Below are positions 1 to 6,332 of a stretch of 6,332 bases of DNA, in pieces. Origin of the DNA: Saprospirales bacterium (GTDB lineage: Bacteria; Bacteroidota; Bacteroidia; Chitinophagales; Saprospiraceae); assembly GCA_003448025.1 (NCBI GenBank), contig DLXL01000644.1, positions 1 through 6,332 of the forward strand. The letters are read 5' to 3'. The notes beneath the pieces are model-generated. The model was given only the letters and a program-made list of their open reading frames with translations. It ran no database searches and had not been told where the DNA came from. The position numbers were made by a program, and so were the translations under genes. The number at the start of each line of letters is the position of its first letter. Positions within the stretch are counted from its first letter, which is position 1.

Positions 1-1
1 T

Positions 2-409
2 CGCCAGAGGCTAACCAGTTACGCAAAATTTTATATATGGGTAGACGGGAGTGTTGTTTTGCCCAATCACGATGATGGTTATTTAGAGTTGGCGAACAGC
101 TCCGACTTCACCATTAAACTGTACCCGAAACCACTCTGTCATTTCGATTTTCCGCCCATACCCAATGAAGGGAGTAACTCCGGGATGTATATATTTTCCA
201 ATATAGCCACTATGTATGTATTTAATCTGAATGATTCGGCAGGGTTGCAACAAATTAAAAACTGGATTTACGGTGTTGCTGCCCCGGATCAGCATGTAAG
301 GGGTACTTTTAAAGTAGTGGATAAGACCAGTCAGGAGATCCATAAAGAAGGCGCCTTTGATGTTTTCTGCCCAACGGGAGATACTACCACGGTTTGGCTG
401 AACTGGTAA
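2..409 (+). CDS. Unrecognised protein, 5' end outside the window (135 residues visible)
   Basis: I do not recognise this protein. The reading frame stays open to the left edge of the window. The 19 codons before the TTG at 59 translate to plausible protein (YAKFYIWVDG and so on), so the gene probably begins outside the window and the TTG is not its start. The visible part has no signal peptide, membrane segment or cysteine motif. It is rich in aromatic and beta-prone residues (IWVDGSVV, GYLELANSSDFTIKLYP, MYIFSNIATMYVFNL) and ends in VWLNW, which suggests a compact beta-rich domain; that is inference. It stops 122 bases before the sheath gene on the same strand, so it could belong to the same contractile-injection locus. 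The sheath seems to have its own promoter, however. That it is coding is fairly sure; its function is unknown. Confidence 0.7.
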   Translation, partial: RQRLTSYAKFYIWVDGSVVLPNHDDGYLELANSSDFTIKLYPKPLCHFDFPPIPNEGSNSGMYIFSNIATMYVFNLNDSAGLQQIKNWIYGVAAPDQHVRGTFKVVDKTSQEIHKEGAFDVFCPTGDTTTVWLNW

Positions 410-470
410 AAATTACCACCGATAGCAACTTAGCGGGATGATATGGTATTAGATAGGACTTTTTAGGGAA

Positions 471-503
471 TTGGATTTTATCCCACCCCTTTCCCTACCT
501 TAG
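471..503 (+). promoter_or_regulatory. Possible Bacteroidota-type promoter of the sheath gene
   Basis: TTGG at 471-474 could be the -33 element. TACCTTAG at 496-503 matches the Bacteroidota -7 consensus TAnnTTTG with one mismatch. The 21-base spacing fits the usual range. Transcription would begin some 20 bases before the ATG at 532. No purine-rich ribosome binding site precedes that ATG, which is common in this phylum. The match is imperfect and could be chance. Confidence 0.35.
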
Positions 504-531
504 CCATTCCACCCAACCACACCTCTCACCC

Positions 532-2070
532 ATGGCACAACCAATTCAAACCCCGGGCGTATACATCGCAGAACAAAATGCATTCCCAAATTCAGTAGTG
601 CCAGTACCCACCGCTGTACCCGCCTTTATCGGGTACACGGAAAAAGCCGCACGGAACCAACAAAGTCTGACCATTGTCCCCACCCGGAGTTCGTCGCTTG
701 GGGAGTATCAAACGTTGTTCGGAGCAGGGCCGGAAACCCGGTACGAGCTCAGCGCTTCTGGCGATAAAGCAAAGCCCTTTGCACTGAACACTCAAACAGA
801 AACCCGTTTTCTGCTGTACTATAGCATGAAACTGTTTTTTGCCAATGGGGGCTCTGATTGTTTTATCGTTTCTATCGGGGATTACCATCAAATGCCCGGC
901 CTGGCGGATTTTGATGGTGCATATGAGGAAAACGGGAAAAGCCAGTTGAAAGGGATTGCAGCCCTGGAAACAGTGCCAGAGCCCAGCCTGCTGGTAATTC
1001 CGGATGCTGTACTGCTGGGGCCGGAGGATTGTGCCGCCGTACAACGACTCATGCTTGCCCATTGTGCAAAAATGGCCAGTCGCTTCGCGATCCTGGACGT
1101 TTATATGGATGAAAACGATCAAAACCAGCCTGATACAGTGCAAATTGTGCAGGATTTCCGCAACAGGATTGGCACGGATCACCTGGCATGGGGCGCTGCT
1201 TATTACCCTTGGCTGCACACCAGTGTCACGGTCGGGGAAGACGTTCTTTTCAGACATGTGGCGCGTGGTTCATGGGAAAGCCTGATCCAGTTGCTTTTGG
1301 CGGAAACAGACGAAGCCGCGTTGAAAGGATTGGACAAAAAACGCGCTGATACCATAAGAACGGAGATCAAAAAGATCCGGGATGCTGGAACGGAGGATGC
1401 CACCGGTAAACAGGATAAAGCCTTGCACCAAACCTTATTGGCAGTCAGCCCGCTATACCAAACCATCATGGCAGCTATTCGGGAGAAACTCAGCTTTTTG
1501 CCGCCCAGTGCTGCCATTGCGGGTGTTTACTGTATGGTAGACAACCAGATGGGCGTATTCAAGGCGCCGGCCAACATAAGCATTAACCTGGCTACCCACC
1601 CTGCGGTGAACATCACCAACGAAGCGCAGGAGGACCTGAACGTGCCGCTCAACGGGAAAGCGGTCAATGCGATTCGGTTCTTTCCCGGTATGGGCGTGTT
1701 GATTTGGGGCGCACGAACCCTGGATGGGAATAGTCCGGATTGGCGTTATGTATCGGTTCGGCGCACGCTGATTTATATAGAGCAATCCATCAAATATGCG
1801 CTTGAACCTTATGTATTTGAGCCAAATGATTCCAATACCTGGACCACTGTACAAGCCTTGATTTCCAATTTCCTGACCAATTTCTGGATGCAGGGCGGCC
1901 TGACCGGCGCCAAGCCCAACGATGCCTTCAACGTAGCTATTGGGCTCGGCACTACCATGACAGCAAACGATATCCAGGATGGAATCATGCGTGTGCAGGT
2001 GATGGTTGCGGCAACCCGTCCGGCAGAGTTCATCCTGTTTACGTTAACGCAGAAAATGCAGGGGGGATGA
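532..2070 (+). CDS. Contractile tail sheath protein (injection-system or phage-tail type)
   Basis: This 512-residue protein is predicted to form the contractile sheath around the inner tube of an extracellular contractile injection system or phage-like tail; sheath contraction drives the tube through a target membrane. The N-terminus has the family hallmark TPGVYI (7-12) followed by PVPTAVPAFIGYTEKA (24-39). LFFANGGSDCFIVSIGDY (101-118) matches the conserved FF-NGG segment. The C-terminal domain carries GVYCMVDNQMGVFKAPAN (331-348), FPGMGVLIWGARTL (384-397), WRYVSVRRTLIYIEQSI (404-420) and RPAEFILFTLTQKMQ (496-510), the region that links neighbouring sheath subunits. A charged, probably helical stretch (about 257-318) lies just before LPPSAAIAGVY, and the length is normal for these sheaths. 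The start is ATG at 532, directly before the hallmark. This is not a TssB/TssC type VI sheath, which consists of two different proteins. No tube gene follows. Family call is firm; injection system versus prophage cannot be settled from this window. Confidence 0.93.
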   Translation: MAQPIQTPGVYIAEQNAFPNSVVPVPTAVPAFIGYTEKAARNQQSLTIVPTRSSSLGEYQTLFGAGPETRYELSASGDKAKPFALNTQTETRFLLYYSMKLFFANGGSDCFIVSIGDYHQMPGLADFDGAYEENGKSQLKGIAALETVPEPSLLVIPDAVLLGPEDCAAVQRLMLAHCAKMASRFAILDVYMDENDQNQPDTVQIVQDFRNRIGTDHLAWGAAYYPWLHTSVTVGEDVLFRHVARGSWESLIQLLLAETDEAALKGLDKKRADTIRTEIKKIRDAGTEDATGKQDKALHQTLLAVSPLYQTIMAAIREKLSFLPPSAAIAGVYCMVDNQMGVFKAPANISINLATHPAVNITNEAQEDLNVPLNGKAVNAIRFFPGMGVLIWGARTLDGNSPDWRYVSVRRTLIYIEQSIKYALEPYVFEPNDSNTWTTVQALISNFLTNFWMQGGLTGAKPNDAFNVAIGLGTTMTANDIQDGIMRVQVMVAATRPAEFILFTLTQKMQGG

Positions 2071-2168
2071 ATAAACGCTTGGCAGTGGGAGTGCTATGGA
2101 TGAACAGTCCACCAGCGTTGCACCTGGTGGAAACACAAGTGCGGCGGGGAAGTCTGAAAACACCATAG
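2067..2168 (+). CDS. Possible 33-residue ORF overlapping the sheath stop codon
   Basis: An ATG at 2067 shares bases with the TGA of the sheath gene in an ATGA overlap, the arrangement typical of translational coupling. It is preceded by a run of six G. The frame runs 33 codons (MNKRLAVGVLWMNSPP to SLKTP) to a TAG at 2166-2168. The peptide is basic with a short hydrophobic start and matches nothing I know; it does not resemble the start of a tail tube protein. It could be a true small coupled gene, the remnant of a lost downstream gene, or chance. An inverted repeat lies inside it. Confidence 0.2.
   Translation: MNKRLAVGVLWMNSPPALHLVETQVRRGSLKTP
2108..2131. repeat. Perfect 8-bp inverted repeat after the sheath gene
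   Basis: TCCACCAG at 2108-2115 and CTGGTGGA at 2124-2131 are perfect reverse complements around an 8-base loop. The hairpin lies 38 bases after the sheath stop codon. No T-run follows on the + strand, so it is not a standard intrinsic terminator. It may stabilise the 3' end of the sheath mRNA or serve as a protein binding site. Confidence 0.45.
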
Positions 2169-2206
2169 ATCTCATAGACATACCACACGATCACCCAATA
2201 ATTCCC

Positions 2207-2214
2207 TATTTTTG
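2207..2214 (+). promoter_or_regulatory. Probable -7 promoter element of the Fic-helicase unit
   Basis: TATTTTTG is an exact match to the Bacteroidota -7 consensus TAnnTTTG. It ends 23 bases before the ATG of the Fic gene, giving a short leader without a Shine-Dalgarno sequence. I see no good TTG-type -33 element at the expected distance (about 2180-2187), so the promoter may be weak or need an activator. It would serve both the Fic and the helicase genes. Confidence 0.45.
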
Positions 2215-2237
2215 CCAACTCCCATTCATAAGCACCC

Positions 2238-3569
2238 ATGTCTACACTCGCCGAAAAACTCCAACATATTGAATCGCTCCGTTCCAGGATTGAATCAAAG
2301 GGCAAACTCCGAGAGGAGGTTTTGCGCAAGATTTCGTATAAATTCAGGCTCGAGTGCAACTACCATTCCAACAAAATTGAAGGCGGTACGCTTACCAAAC
2401 CAGAAACACGCAGTGTAATGGTTGGCAATATAACAGTATCAGGCAAACCACTTAAAGACATTCGGGAAATGAAGGGGCATGATGAGGTAATGCAGGATAT
2501 GTTACAACTGGGCAAGGGAGAAAAGCGCATTTCTGAAAAACGCATTAAGGATATACATAAGCAAATCATCATACCTGATTCTCCGGATCAGGAAGCTGAA
2601 ATTGGCCAGTGGAAGCAGACGGGAAATCACATTTTGAACTACCGGCTTGAAAAATTTGAATTCACCTCTCCAGAGGAGGTTCCTGAATCGATTCATGATC
2701 TATTAAATTGGCTCAATGCTGGACTCGATAAAATCCATAGTCAGCAAAAAACTGCACCAAATCCGCTGTTATTGGCATTTGAGTTTCACACCAAATACCT
2801 CACTATTCATCCATTTACAGATGGCAATGGGCGTACTGCTCGTCTACTCACTAATCTGGTGCTGATTTCCCTTGGGTACCCACCATTTTGGGTCATGGAA
2901 GGTGGCGAAAAAGACACATACAATCGTTACCTGGCAGATGTTCAGGCTTATGGTGGCAGTCCTGATTTGTTGTACACTTTTTTGGCCGGTCTGGTAGAGC
3001 GATCCCTGCAAATCACACTTGATGCGATTGAAGGTAAGGAAATTGAAGATGTAGATGATTGGGCCAAAAAACTCCAGTTATTAAAAAGCCATCTACCTTC
3101 GGAAGATGCCTTAAAGGTTGCTCGTAATGAGGAGTCCACAAATTATGTTTATCATAATAGTATTAAGGTAGTTGTAGGCGCTTTAATGGAGAAACTGAGC
3201 GATTTTGACGAACTTTTTCTCACAAAAAGTATGATTATTACCTCAGCTGCTACCCAGCTTAAGCTGGATAATCCTGCAGATTTAATGAATAAAACGCCTC
3301 CATTTAATCATCAAATAGCTGAAGAGCTAACCTTTAATTATGATCTTCACGGATACAAAAAAGAAACAGGAAATCCATTTTCCATCTACTGTAGGGTACG
3401 TTGGAAGCTGGAGACCTACTTTTATTCCTGTTCTATTGATCATATTGCGGAACCAAACTTTCTGCAAAAGCGATACGATGAATTTTACACACCCGAGGAG
3501 GTCAGTATAATCGTGGGAAAATGCGGCGAGTATTTGATCCAGCAATTGGAACGCAACCTTCAATTGTGA
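2238..3569 (+). CDS. Fic-domain protein adenylyltransferase (class II, self-inhibited)
   Basis: This 443-residue Fic protein is predicted to transfer AMP from ATP to a hydroxyl side chain of a target protein in the cytoplasm. The catalytic motif HPFTDGNGRTAR (191-202) is intact: His191 is the expected base, and the acidic residue, glycines and both arginines of HPFx(D/E)GNGRxxR are present. SNKIEG (44-49) fits the inhibitory motif (S/T)xxxE(G/N), whose glutamate blocks productive ATP binding. Its position before the Fic core makes this class II. EIGQWKQTGNHI (121-132) looks like the flap that docks the target. The C-terminal part (about 270-443) is unlike anything I can name and may be a target-recognition or winged-helix-like domain. 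ATG at 2238 follows a -7 box by 23 bases. The helicase gene begins 5 bases after its stop, so the two are probably co-transcribed. The target is unknown, and Fic enzymes can use other nucleotides or run de-AMPylation. Confidence 0.93.
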   Translation: MSTLAEKLQHIESLRSRIESKGKLREEVLRKISYKFRLECNYHSNKIEGGTLTKPETRSVMVGNITVSGKPLKDIREMKGHDEVMQDMLQLGKGEKRISEKRIKDIHKQIIIPDSPDQEAEIGQWKQTGNHILNYRLEKFEFTSPEEVPESIHDLLNWLNAGLDKIHSQQKTAPNPLLLAFEFHTKYLTIHPFTDGNGRTARLLTNLVLISLGYPPFWVMEGGEKDTYNRYLADVQAYGGSPDLLYTFLAGLVERSLQITLDAIEGKEIEDVDDWAKKLQLLKSHLPSEDALKVARNEESTNYVYHNSIKVVVGALMEKLSDFDELFLTKSMIITSAATQLKLDNPADLMNKTPPFNHQIAEELTFNYDLHGYKKETGNPFSIYCRVRWKLETYFYSCSIDHIAEPNFLQKRYDEFYTPEEVSIIVGKCGEYLIQQLERNLQL

Positions 3570-3574
3570 AACCA

Positions 3575-5710
3575 ATGACCAACCTTGATGCCCTAAACGG
3601 TCCTCAAAAGGAAGCTGTTGTTAGTCAGGATAGTAGAATTTTGGTTCTTGCCGGAGCAGGCTCTGGCAAGACAAAGACGCTTTTGCAAAAAATCATTTAT
3701 CTTATAGAAGAAAGAGGCGTTAGTCCGCTGGATATATTGGCTATCACGTTTACCAAAAATGCGGCAAACGAAATGCTGGATCGCCTCATCATGGTGGCCG
3801 ATCATTCTGGCGCGTATGCAGCCCTAATGCATGACAAAAAAAAGTCAAAAACAGAAAAAGACTCTGCAAGACGAGAGTATGTCAGGAAATATAAATGGAT
3901 TGAAGGGCTGACCATTCGTACATTTCACAGTTTTGGATATTATCTGTTGCGCACTTTCGGGGTGAATGAATTTGACAACAGGTTCAGGATTATTGGTGAG
4001 GAGAAAAGCACTGACCTGGATGAATTCTCCAAATATCTCGCTCCGGAAACAGCCCAGGAGGTGTTCCATAAACTTATTATTCAACAAAGTGAAAACAATG
4101 GATATCTGCTTGCATTGAAACGCTATATACTGGATTATGTGGTTGATAAAATCCATTTGAAGGACGGTGGTATGCCTTATGGGCATAGAGATGGTAAGTT
4201 TTACACTTCCCTTGACGGCACTAAGGTTCGCTCCAAATCATATCAGTTTATTGCGGATTACTTTTTTAGGCACAGCATTTCATATCAGTATGAACCTGTT
4301 CTACAGATCAAGGATTTTCCCTTTAGCCCGGATTTTTTTGTCCCTGCAGCCAATCTGTACATCGAGCATGTAAGCAATAGAAGTTATCCGATGCAGGCTA
4401 AAGAGGAACAATTTCAAAAGGGAGGTATTCTGTATGCCAAGACTTTTGAGTCAATGGCTGAAAATTCTGCCCTGTTCACACATGTGCTGGACAACCTCAT
4501 CAGAGGTCGATTGCCTGCCGGGCACGATACCTCCAAAATCATTACCTTCCAGGAGGCATTCAAGGGTCACCTTGACCATGTAAAGGAATTCGTGCGAATG
4601 GTTATGCGCATTACCGACCTGGTTAAGGTGGAAAGTCTTAGTCCCGAACAAGTGCTATTTAATTCACGCAAGGATCAGCATGAACGGGTCCGCGTTTTTT
4701 ATGAACTTGCTATCCCTATCATTTTGGCCTATGAGCAATACTGCATCAACAAATCCTATCTGGATTTTAATGACCTCATTTCCCGGACGGTTTCTTTACT
4801 TAAAAACCAGGAGGATATCACACATAAAGTTCGAAACCGTTACCCCTTTGTCCTGGTAGACGAATTTCAAGATGTCAATAACCTCCAAGTTGAGTTAATA
4901 AAACTGCTCCTCACAGAAAAGACACAACTGTTTTGTGTTGGCGATGATTGGCAGAGCATCTATGGATTTCGGGGATCAAACGTTGATTATATCATTGACT
5001 TTGAACGTCATTTTCCAGAGTCGAAAATCATCAAACTAAACCTGAATTACAGGAGCACACAAAATATCGTTGGCGCAAGCAATGAAGTGATCAAAAACAA
5101 CCGGTATAAAATCGAAAAGGACATTCTGGCATCCAAGAGTTCACATCATAAAATTGAAGTATATGCTGGTACCGTTGAAGAAGAAAATGTGGCGTATTGC
5201 ATGAAAAAAGTCCAGGAATGTATAGAAGAGGGTATTCCTGGCGAAGAGATTTTGTTTTTGTATCGCAGGAGTAAGATGTTTACACCCTACTTTGAAGGGT
5301 TAAAAAAAGAGGGTTTACGCGTGCAGTATAAGACGATACATGCAGCAAAGGGCTTGGAGGCCAGGGTGGTGTTTATCGTAGGACTCACTGATGGATACGG
5401 AGGATTTCCAGATATTTGGCTGGAGGATCGGATATTCCAGGTCATAAAAAAAGCAAACCTTGATTTGCTTATGGAAGAAGAGCGCCGCTTGTTTTATGTG
5501 GCCATCACCAGGACTAAAGACAAACTTTTCCTCATCACAGAAAAAGGCAGGGAATCCAGTTTTTTGAAGGAAATCCCAGAGACATACACAATACGAACGG
5601 GAGTTCCGTTGAAATCAGTTGTAGAAGAAGTTCGGATTTGTTCAAATTGTAGTCGTCAGTTAGAAAAAATGTTTGGTTATTGTCCGTATTGCGGAGAAAA
5701 GCAAAAATAG
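3575..5710 (+). CDS. UvrD/helicase IV-like superfamily 1 DNA helicase with nuclease-like insert and zinc ribbon
   Basis: This 711-residue protein is predicted to be an ATP-driven DNA helicase. In order (numbered from the ATG at 3575): LNGPQKEAV (Q motif, 7-15), AGAGSGKT (Walker A, 26-33), TFTKNAANEM (Ia, 58-67), TFHSFG (Ib, 116-121), VDEFQD (Walker B, 428-433), VGDDWQSIYGFRGS (III, 455-468), LNLNYRST (IV, 488-495), TIHAAKGLEA (V, 587-596) and EERRLFYVAITRTKD (VI, 635-649). Only about 90 residues separate motifs IV and V, so the large 2B domain of UvrD/Rep is missing, as in helicase IV-like proteins. Residues 215-310 include FSPDFFVPAANLYIEH (250-265), which resembles the PD-(D/E)xK-type segment of helicase IV relatives, but with His where Lys is expected. 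The tail holds CSNC (689-692) and CPYC (703-706), a zinc ribbon. An in-frame ATG at 3521 would add 18 residues and overlap the Fic gene by 49 bases. I prefer 3575 because it lies 5 bases after the Fic stop and places the Q motif at the usual distance from the start. Confidence 0.92.
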   Translation: MTNLDALNGPQKEAVVSQDSRILVLAGAGSGKTKTLLQKIIYLIEERGVSPLDILAITFTKNAANEMLDRLIMVADHSGAYAALMHDKKKSKTEKDSARREYVRKYKWIEGLTIRTFHSFGYYLLRTFGVNEFDNRFRIIGEEKSTDLDEFSKYLAPETAQEVFHKLIIQQSENNGYLLALKRYILDYVVDKIHLKDGGMPYGHRDGKFYTSLDGTKVRSKSYQFIADYFFRHSISYQYEPVLQIKDFPFSPDFFVPAANLYIEHVSNRSYPMQAKEEQFQKGGILYAKTFESMAENSALFTHVLDNLIRGRLPAGHDTSKIITFQEAFKGHLDHVKEFVRMVMRITDLVKVESLSPEQVLFNSRKDQHERVRVFYELAIPIILAYEQYCINKSYLDFNDLISRTVSLLKNQEDITHKVRNRYPFVLVDEFQDVNNLQVELIKLLLTEKTQLFCVGDDWQSIYGFRGSNVDYIIDFERHFPESKIIKLNLNYRSTQNIVGASNEVIKNNRYKIEKDILASKSSHHKIEVYAGTVEEENVAYCMKKVQECIEEGIPGEEILFLYRRSKMFTPYFEGLKKEGLRVQYKTIHAAKGLEARVVFIVGLTDGYGGFPDIWLEDRIFQVIKKANLDLLMEEERRLFYVAITRTKDKLFLITEKGRESSFLKEIPETYTIRTGVPLKSVVEEVRICSNCSRQLEKMFGYCPYCGEKQK

Positions 5711-5770
5711 CGTTGCTTTGACTTGTTGCTTGGCTGTAGCATTAGGCTTCCTGCGAAAGTTGTTTGAGAG

Positions 5771-5797
5771 AAGGAAAAGCTGTCTTTTTTTGTCCTT
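5771..5797 (+). terminator. Possible weak terminator after the helicase gene
   Basis: AAAAG (5775-5779), a four-base loop and CTTTT (5784-5788) form a short hairpin that runs into a seven-T tract (5785-5791). An outer AAGGA/TCCTT pair (5771-5775 and 5793-5797) could extend it in an alternative fold. It lies about 60 bases past the helicase stop, where a terminator is expected, but the stem is AT-rich and weak. Confidence 0.3.
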
Positions 5798-5816
5798 CGT
5801 GGCGAATTTTACAGTC

Positions 5817-5880
5817 TAAAACAAAAAACCCCAAGCCACCTCTTCCTGGTCAAAAGACCATAAAAGCGGCGGCTAGGGAT
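5817..5880 (-). terminator. Intrinsic terminator on the - strand, downstream of the YtxH gene
   Basis: Read on the - strand, the arm at 5880-5868 pairs with the arm at 5840-5828 over 13 positions with one T-T mismatch and two G-T wobbles. A perfect inner hairpin, TGGTC-TTTT-GACCA, sits at 5860-5847. A T-rich run (5828-5817, GTTTTTTGTTTT in context) follows at once. The fold is better on the - strand than on the + strand, where one wobble becomes an A-C mismatch and no T-run follows. It would end the YtxH transcript about 115 bases after the stop codon, leaving a long 3' leader-like tail. Confidence 0.6.
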
Positions 5881-5992
5881 CTGTGTTTAGCAAAAAGAGG
5901 CGTCAACAAGCCAACTTTTCGGAGGATACACTATTAATAAGGGTCTGCCTCATGATACCGTTGGCGGCGGCGCTCAAAACTGCTTCAAGGGC

Positions 5993-6223
5993 TTATACCT
6001 TAGCCATGCCATTTTCCACCATTTTGGCGGCTTGGTTTCTCACGGCTTCCAACTTGCCCGTTACTTTGTCAAGCAATTCATTCAGGCCGTCTATTGCATC
6101 ATCCTTCTTTTGTACTATTTTTTTCCGGGTATCAACACCTTTAGCCGGTGCAAAAAGCATACCCAGAATGGCTCCAGCGGCTACGCCTGCTGCAATGCTC
6201 AATACTATTCTACCAGTTGGCAT
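5993..6223 (-). CDS. YtxH-family small membrane-anchored protein
   Basis: This 76-residue protein fits the YtxH family (a Pfam family named after a Bacillus subtilis protein; precise role unknown, often linked to envelope or general stress). Residues 5-25 form a glycine- and alanine-rich hydrophobic helix (IVLSIAAGVAAGAILGMLFA). The family hallmark GMLFAPAKGVDTRKKI (20-35) follows directly. The remainder is a charged amphipathic helix with coiled-coil character (about 36-76), probably in the cytoplasm. Length is normal for short family members. The start is ATG on the - strand at 6223. AAGG lies just 2 bases upstream, too close to be a convincing ribosome binding site. The gene converges on the helicase gene, has its own terminator and shows no link to the Fic-helicase unit. 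Confidence 0.85.
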   Translation of the reverse strand: MPTGRIVLSIAAGVAAGAILGMLFAPAKGVDTRKKIVQKKDDAIDGLNELLDKVTGKLEAVRNQAAKMVENGMAKV

Positions 6224-6332
6224 GACCTTGTTATTTAAAGGTGAATCATTAAAGAACTGTACAAATGTGTGGGTTTGCGGCAGAAAAACGGTTATATATT
6301 TTGGAAAAAAAGTTGCGTTTTGTACCTGTTTT

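Noticed and set aside
414..448. TACCA/TGGTA inverted repeat after the first gene, as a terminator
   Set aside because: The stem is only 5 bp with a 25-base loop and is not followed by a T-run.
592..1257. Long - strand open frame of 221 codons opposite the sheath gene
   Set aside because: It is a shadow of the well-supported sheath gene; its translation shows no domain or plausible composition.
1453..1854. 133-codon - strand open frame opposite the sheath C-terminal region
   Set aside because: It lies opposite the most conserved part of the sheath gene and has no recognisable motif.
3521..3574. Upstream ATG at 3521 as start of the helicase
   Set aside because: It would overlap the Fic gene by 49 bases, and the added residues look like nothing in the family; ATG at 3575 fits better.
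5712..5732. Repeated GTTGCTT (two copies, 14 bases apart) just after the helicase stop
   Set aside because: Only two 7-base copies in a low-complexity stretch; likely chance.
6032..6238. 68-codon + strand open frame opposite the YtxH gene
   Set aside because: The - strand frame has the clear YtxH hallmark; the + strand translation is unremarkable.
6262..6303. Promoter-like elements upstream of YtxH (CACATTTG on the - strand at 6269-6262; TTTG and TATATTTTG on the + strand at 6274-6303)
   Set aside because: The first has one mismatch and no clear -33 partner; the second has the wrong spacing within the -7 box. Both are too weak to annotate.
1..6332. CRISPR array, tRNA or rRNA genes, insertion sequence ends
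   Set aside because: I saw no regularly spaced repeats, no cloverleaf sequence, no transposase and no terminal inverted repeats.

Overview
The window most likely comes from a member of the Bacteroidota. The two clearest forward starts lack a Shine-Dalgarno sequence. They follow elements resembling the Bacteroidota -7 box (TAnnTTTG), exact at 2207-2214 and one mismatch at 496-503. The predicted proteins also resemble families common in that phylum: an injection-system-type sheath, a class II Fic protein, a helicase IV-like helicase and a small YtxH protein. This assignment is inference; no rRNA or other taxonomic marker is present.

Layout: (1) bases 2-409 hold the 3' part of an unrecognised + strand gene that continues beyond the left edge. 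(2) 532-2070 encodes a complete contractile tail sheath protein of the kind found in extracellular contractile injection systems and phage tails. No tube, baseplate or ATPase gene follows it in this window. (3) 2071-2237 is a spacer with a possible 33-codon ORF that starts on the sheath stop codon, an 8-bp inverted repeat and a probable promoter. (4) 2238-3569 (Fic protein) and 3575-5710 (UvrD/helicase IV-like helicase) are separated by only 5 bases and probably form one transcript. (5) 5711-5992 is a convergent non-coding spacer. It holds a strong hairpin plus T-tract that reads as an intrinsic terminator on the - strand and a weaker terminator-like element on the + strand. (6) 5993-6223 on the - strand encodes a 76-residue YtxH-family membrane-anchored protein. 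Bases 6224-6332 are its upstream region.

How the genes may work together: the sheath gene and its upstream neighbour look like the end of, or a detached piece of, a contractile injection locus. The Fic-helicase pair looks like a separate two-gene unit. The Fic protein has an intact catalytic motif and an intact N-terminal inhibitory motif. The helicase has all the main superfamily 1 motifs, an internal PD-(D/E)xK-like segment and a four-cysteine C-terminal zinc ribbon. This pair is the best candidate in the window for an undescribed system (defence, stress or DNA-processing), but nothing in the sequence proves a defence role. The YtxH gene looks like ordinary chromosomal background.
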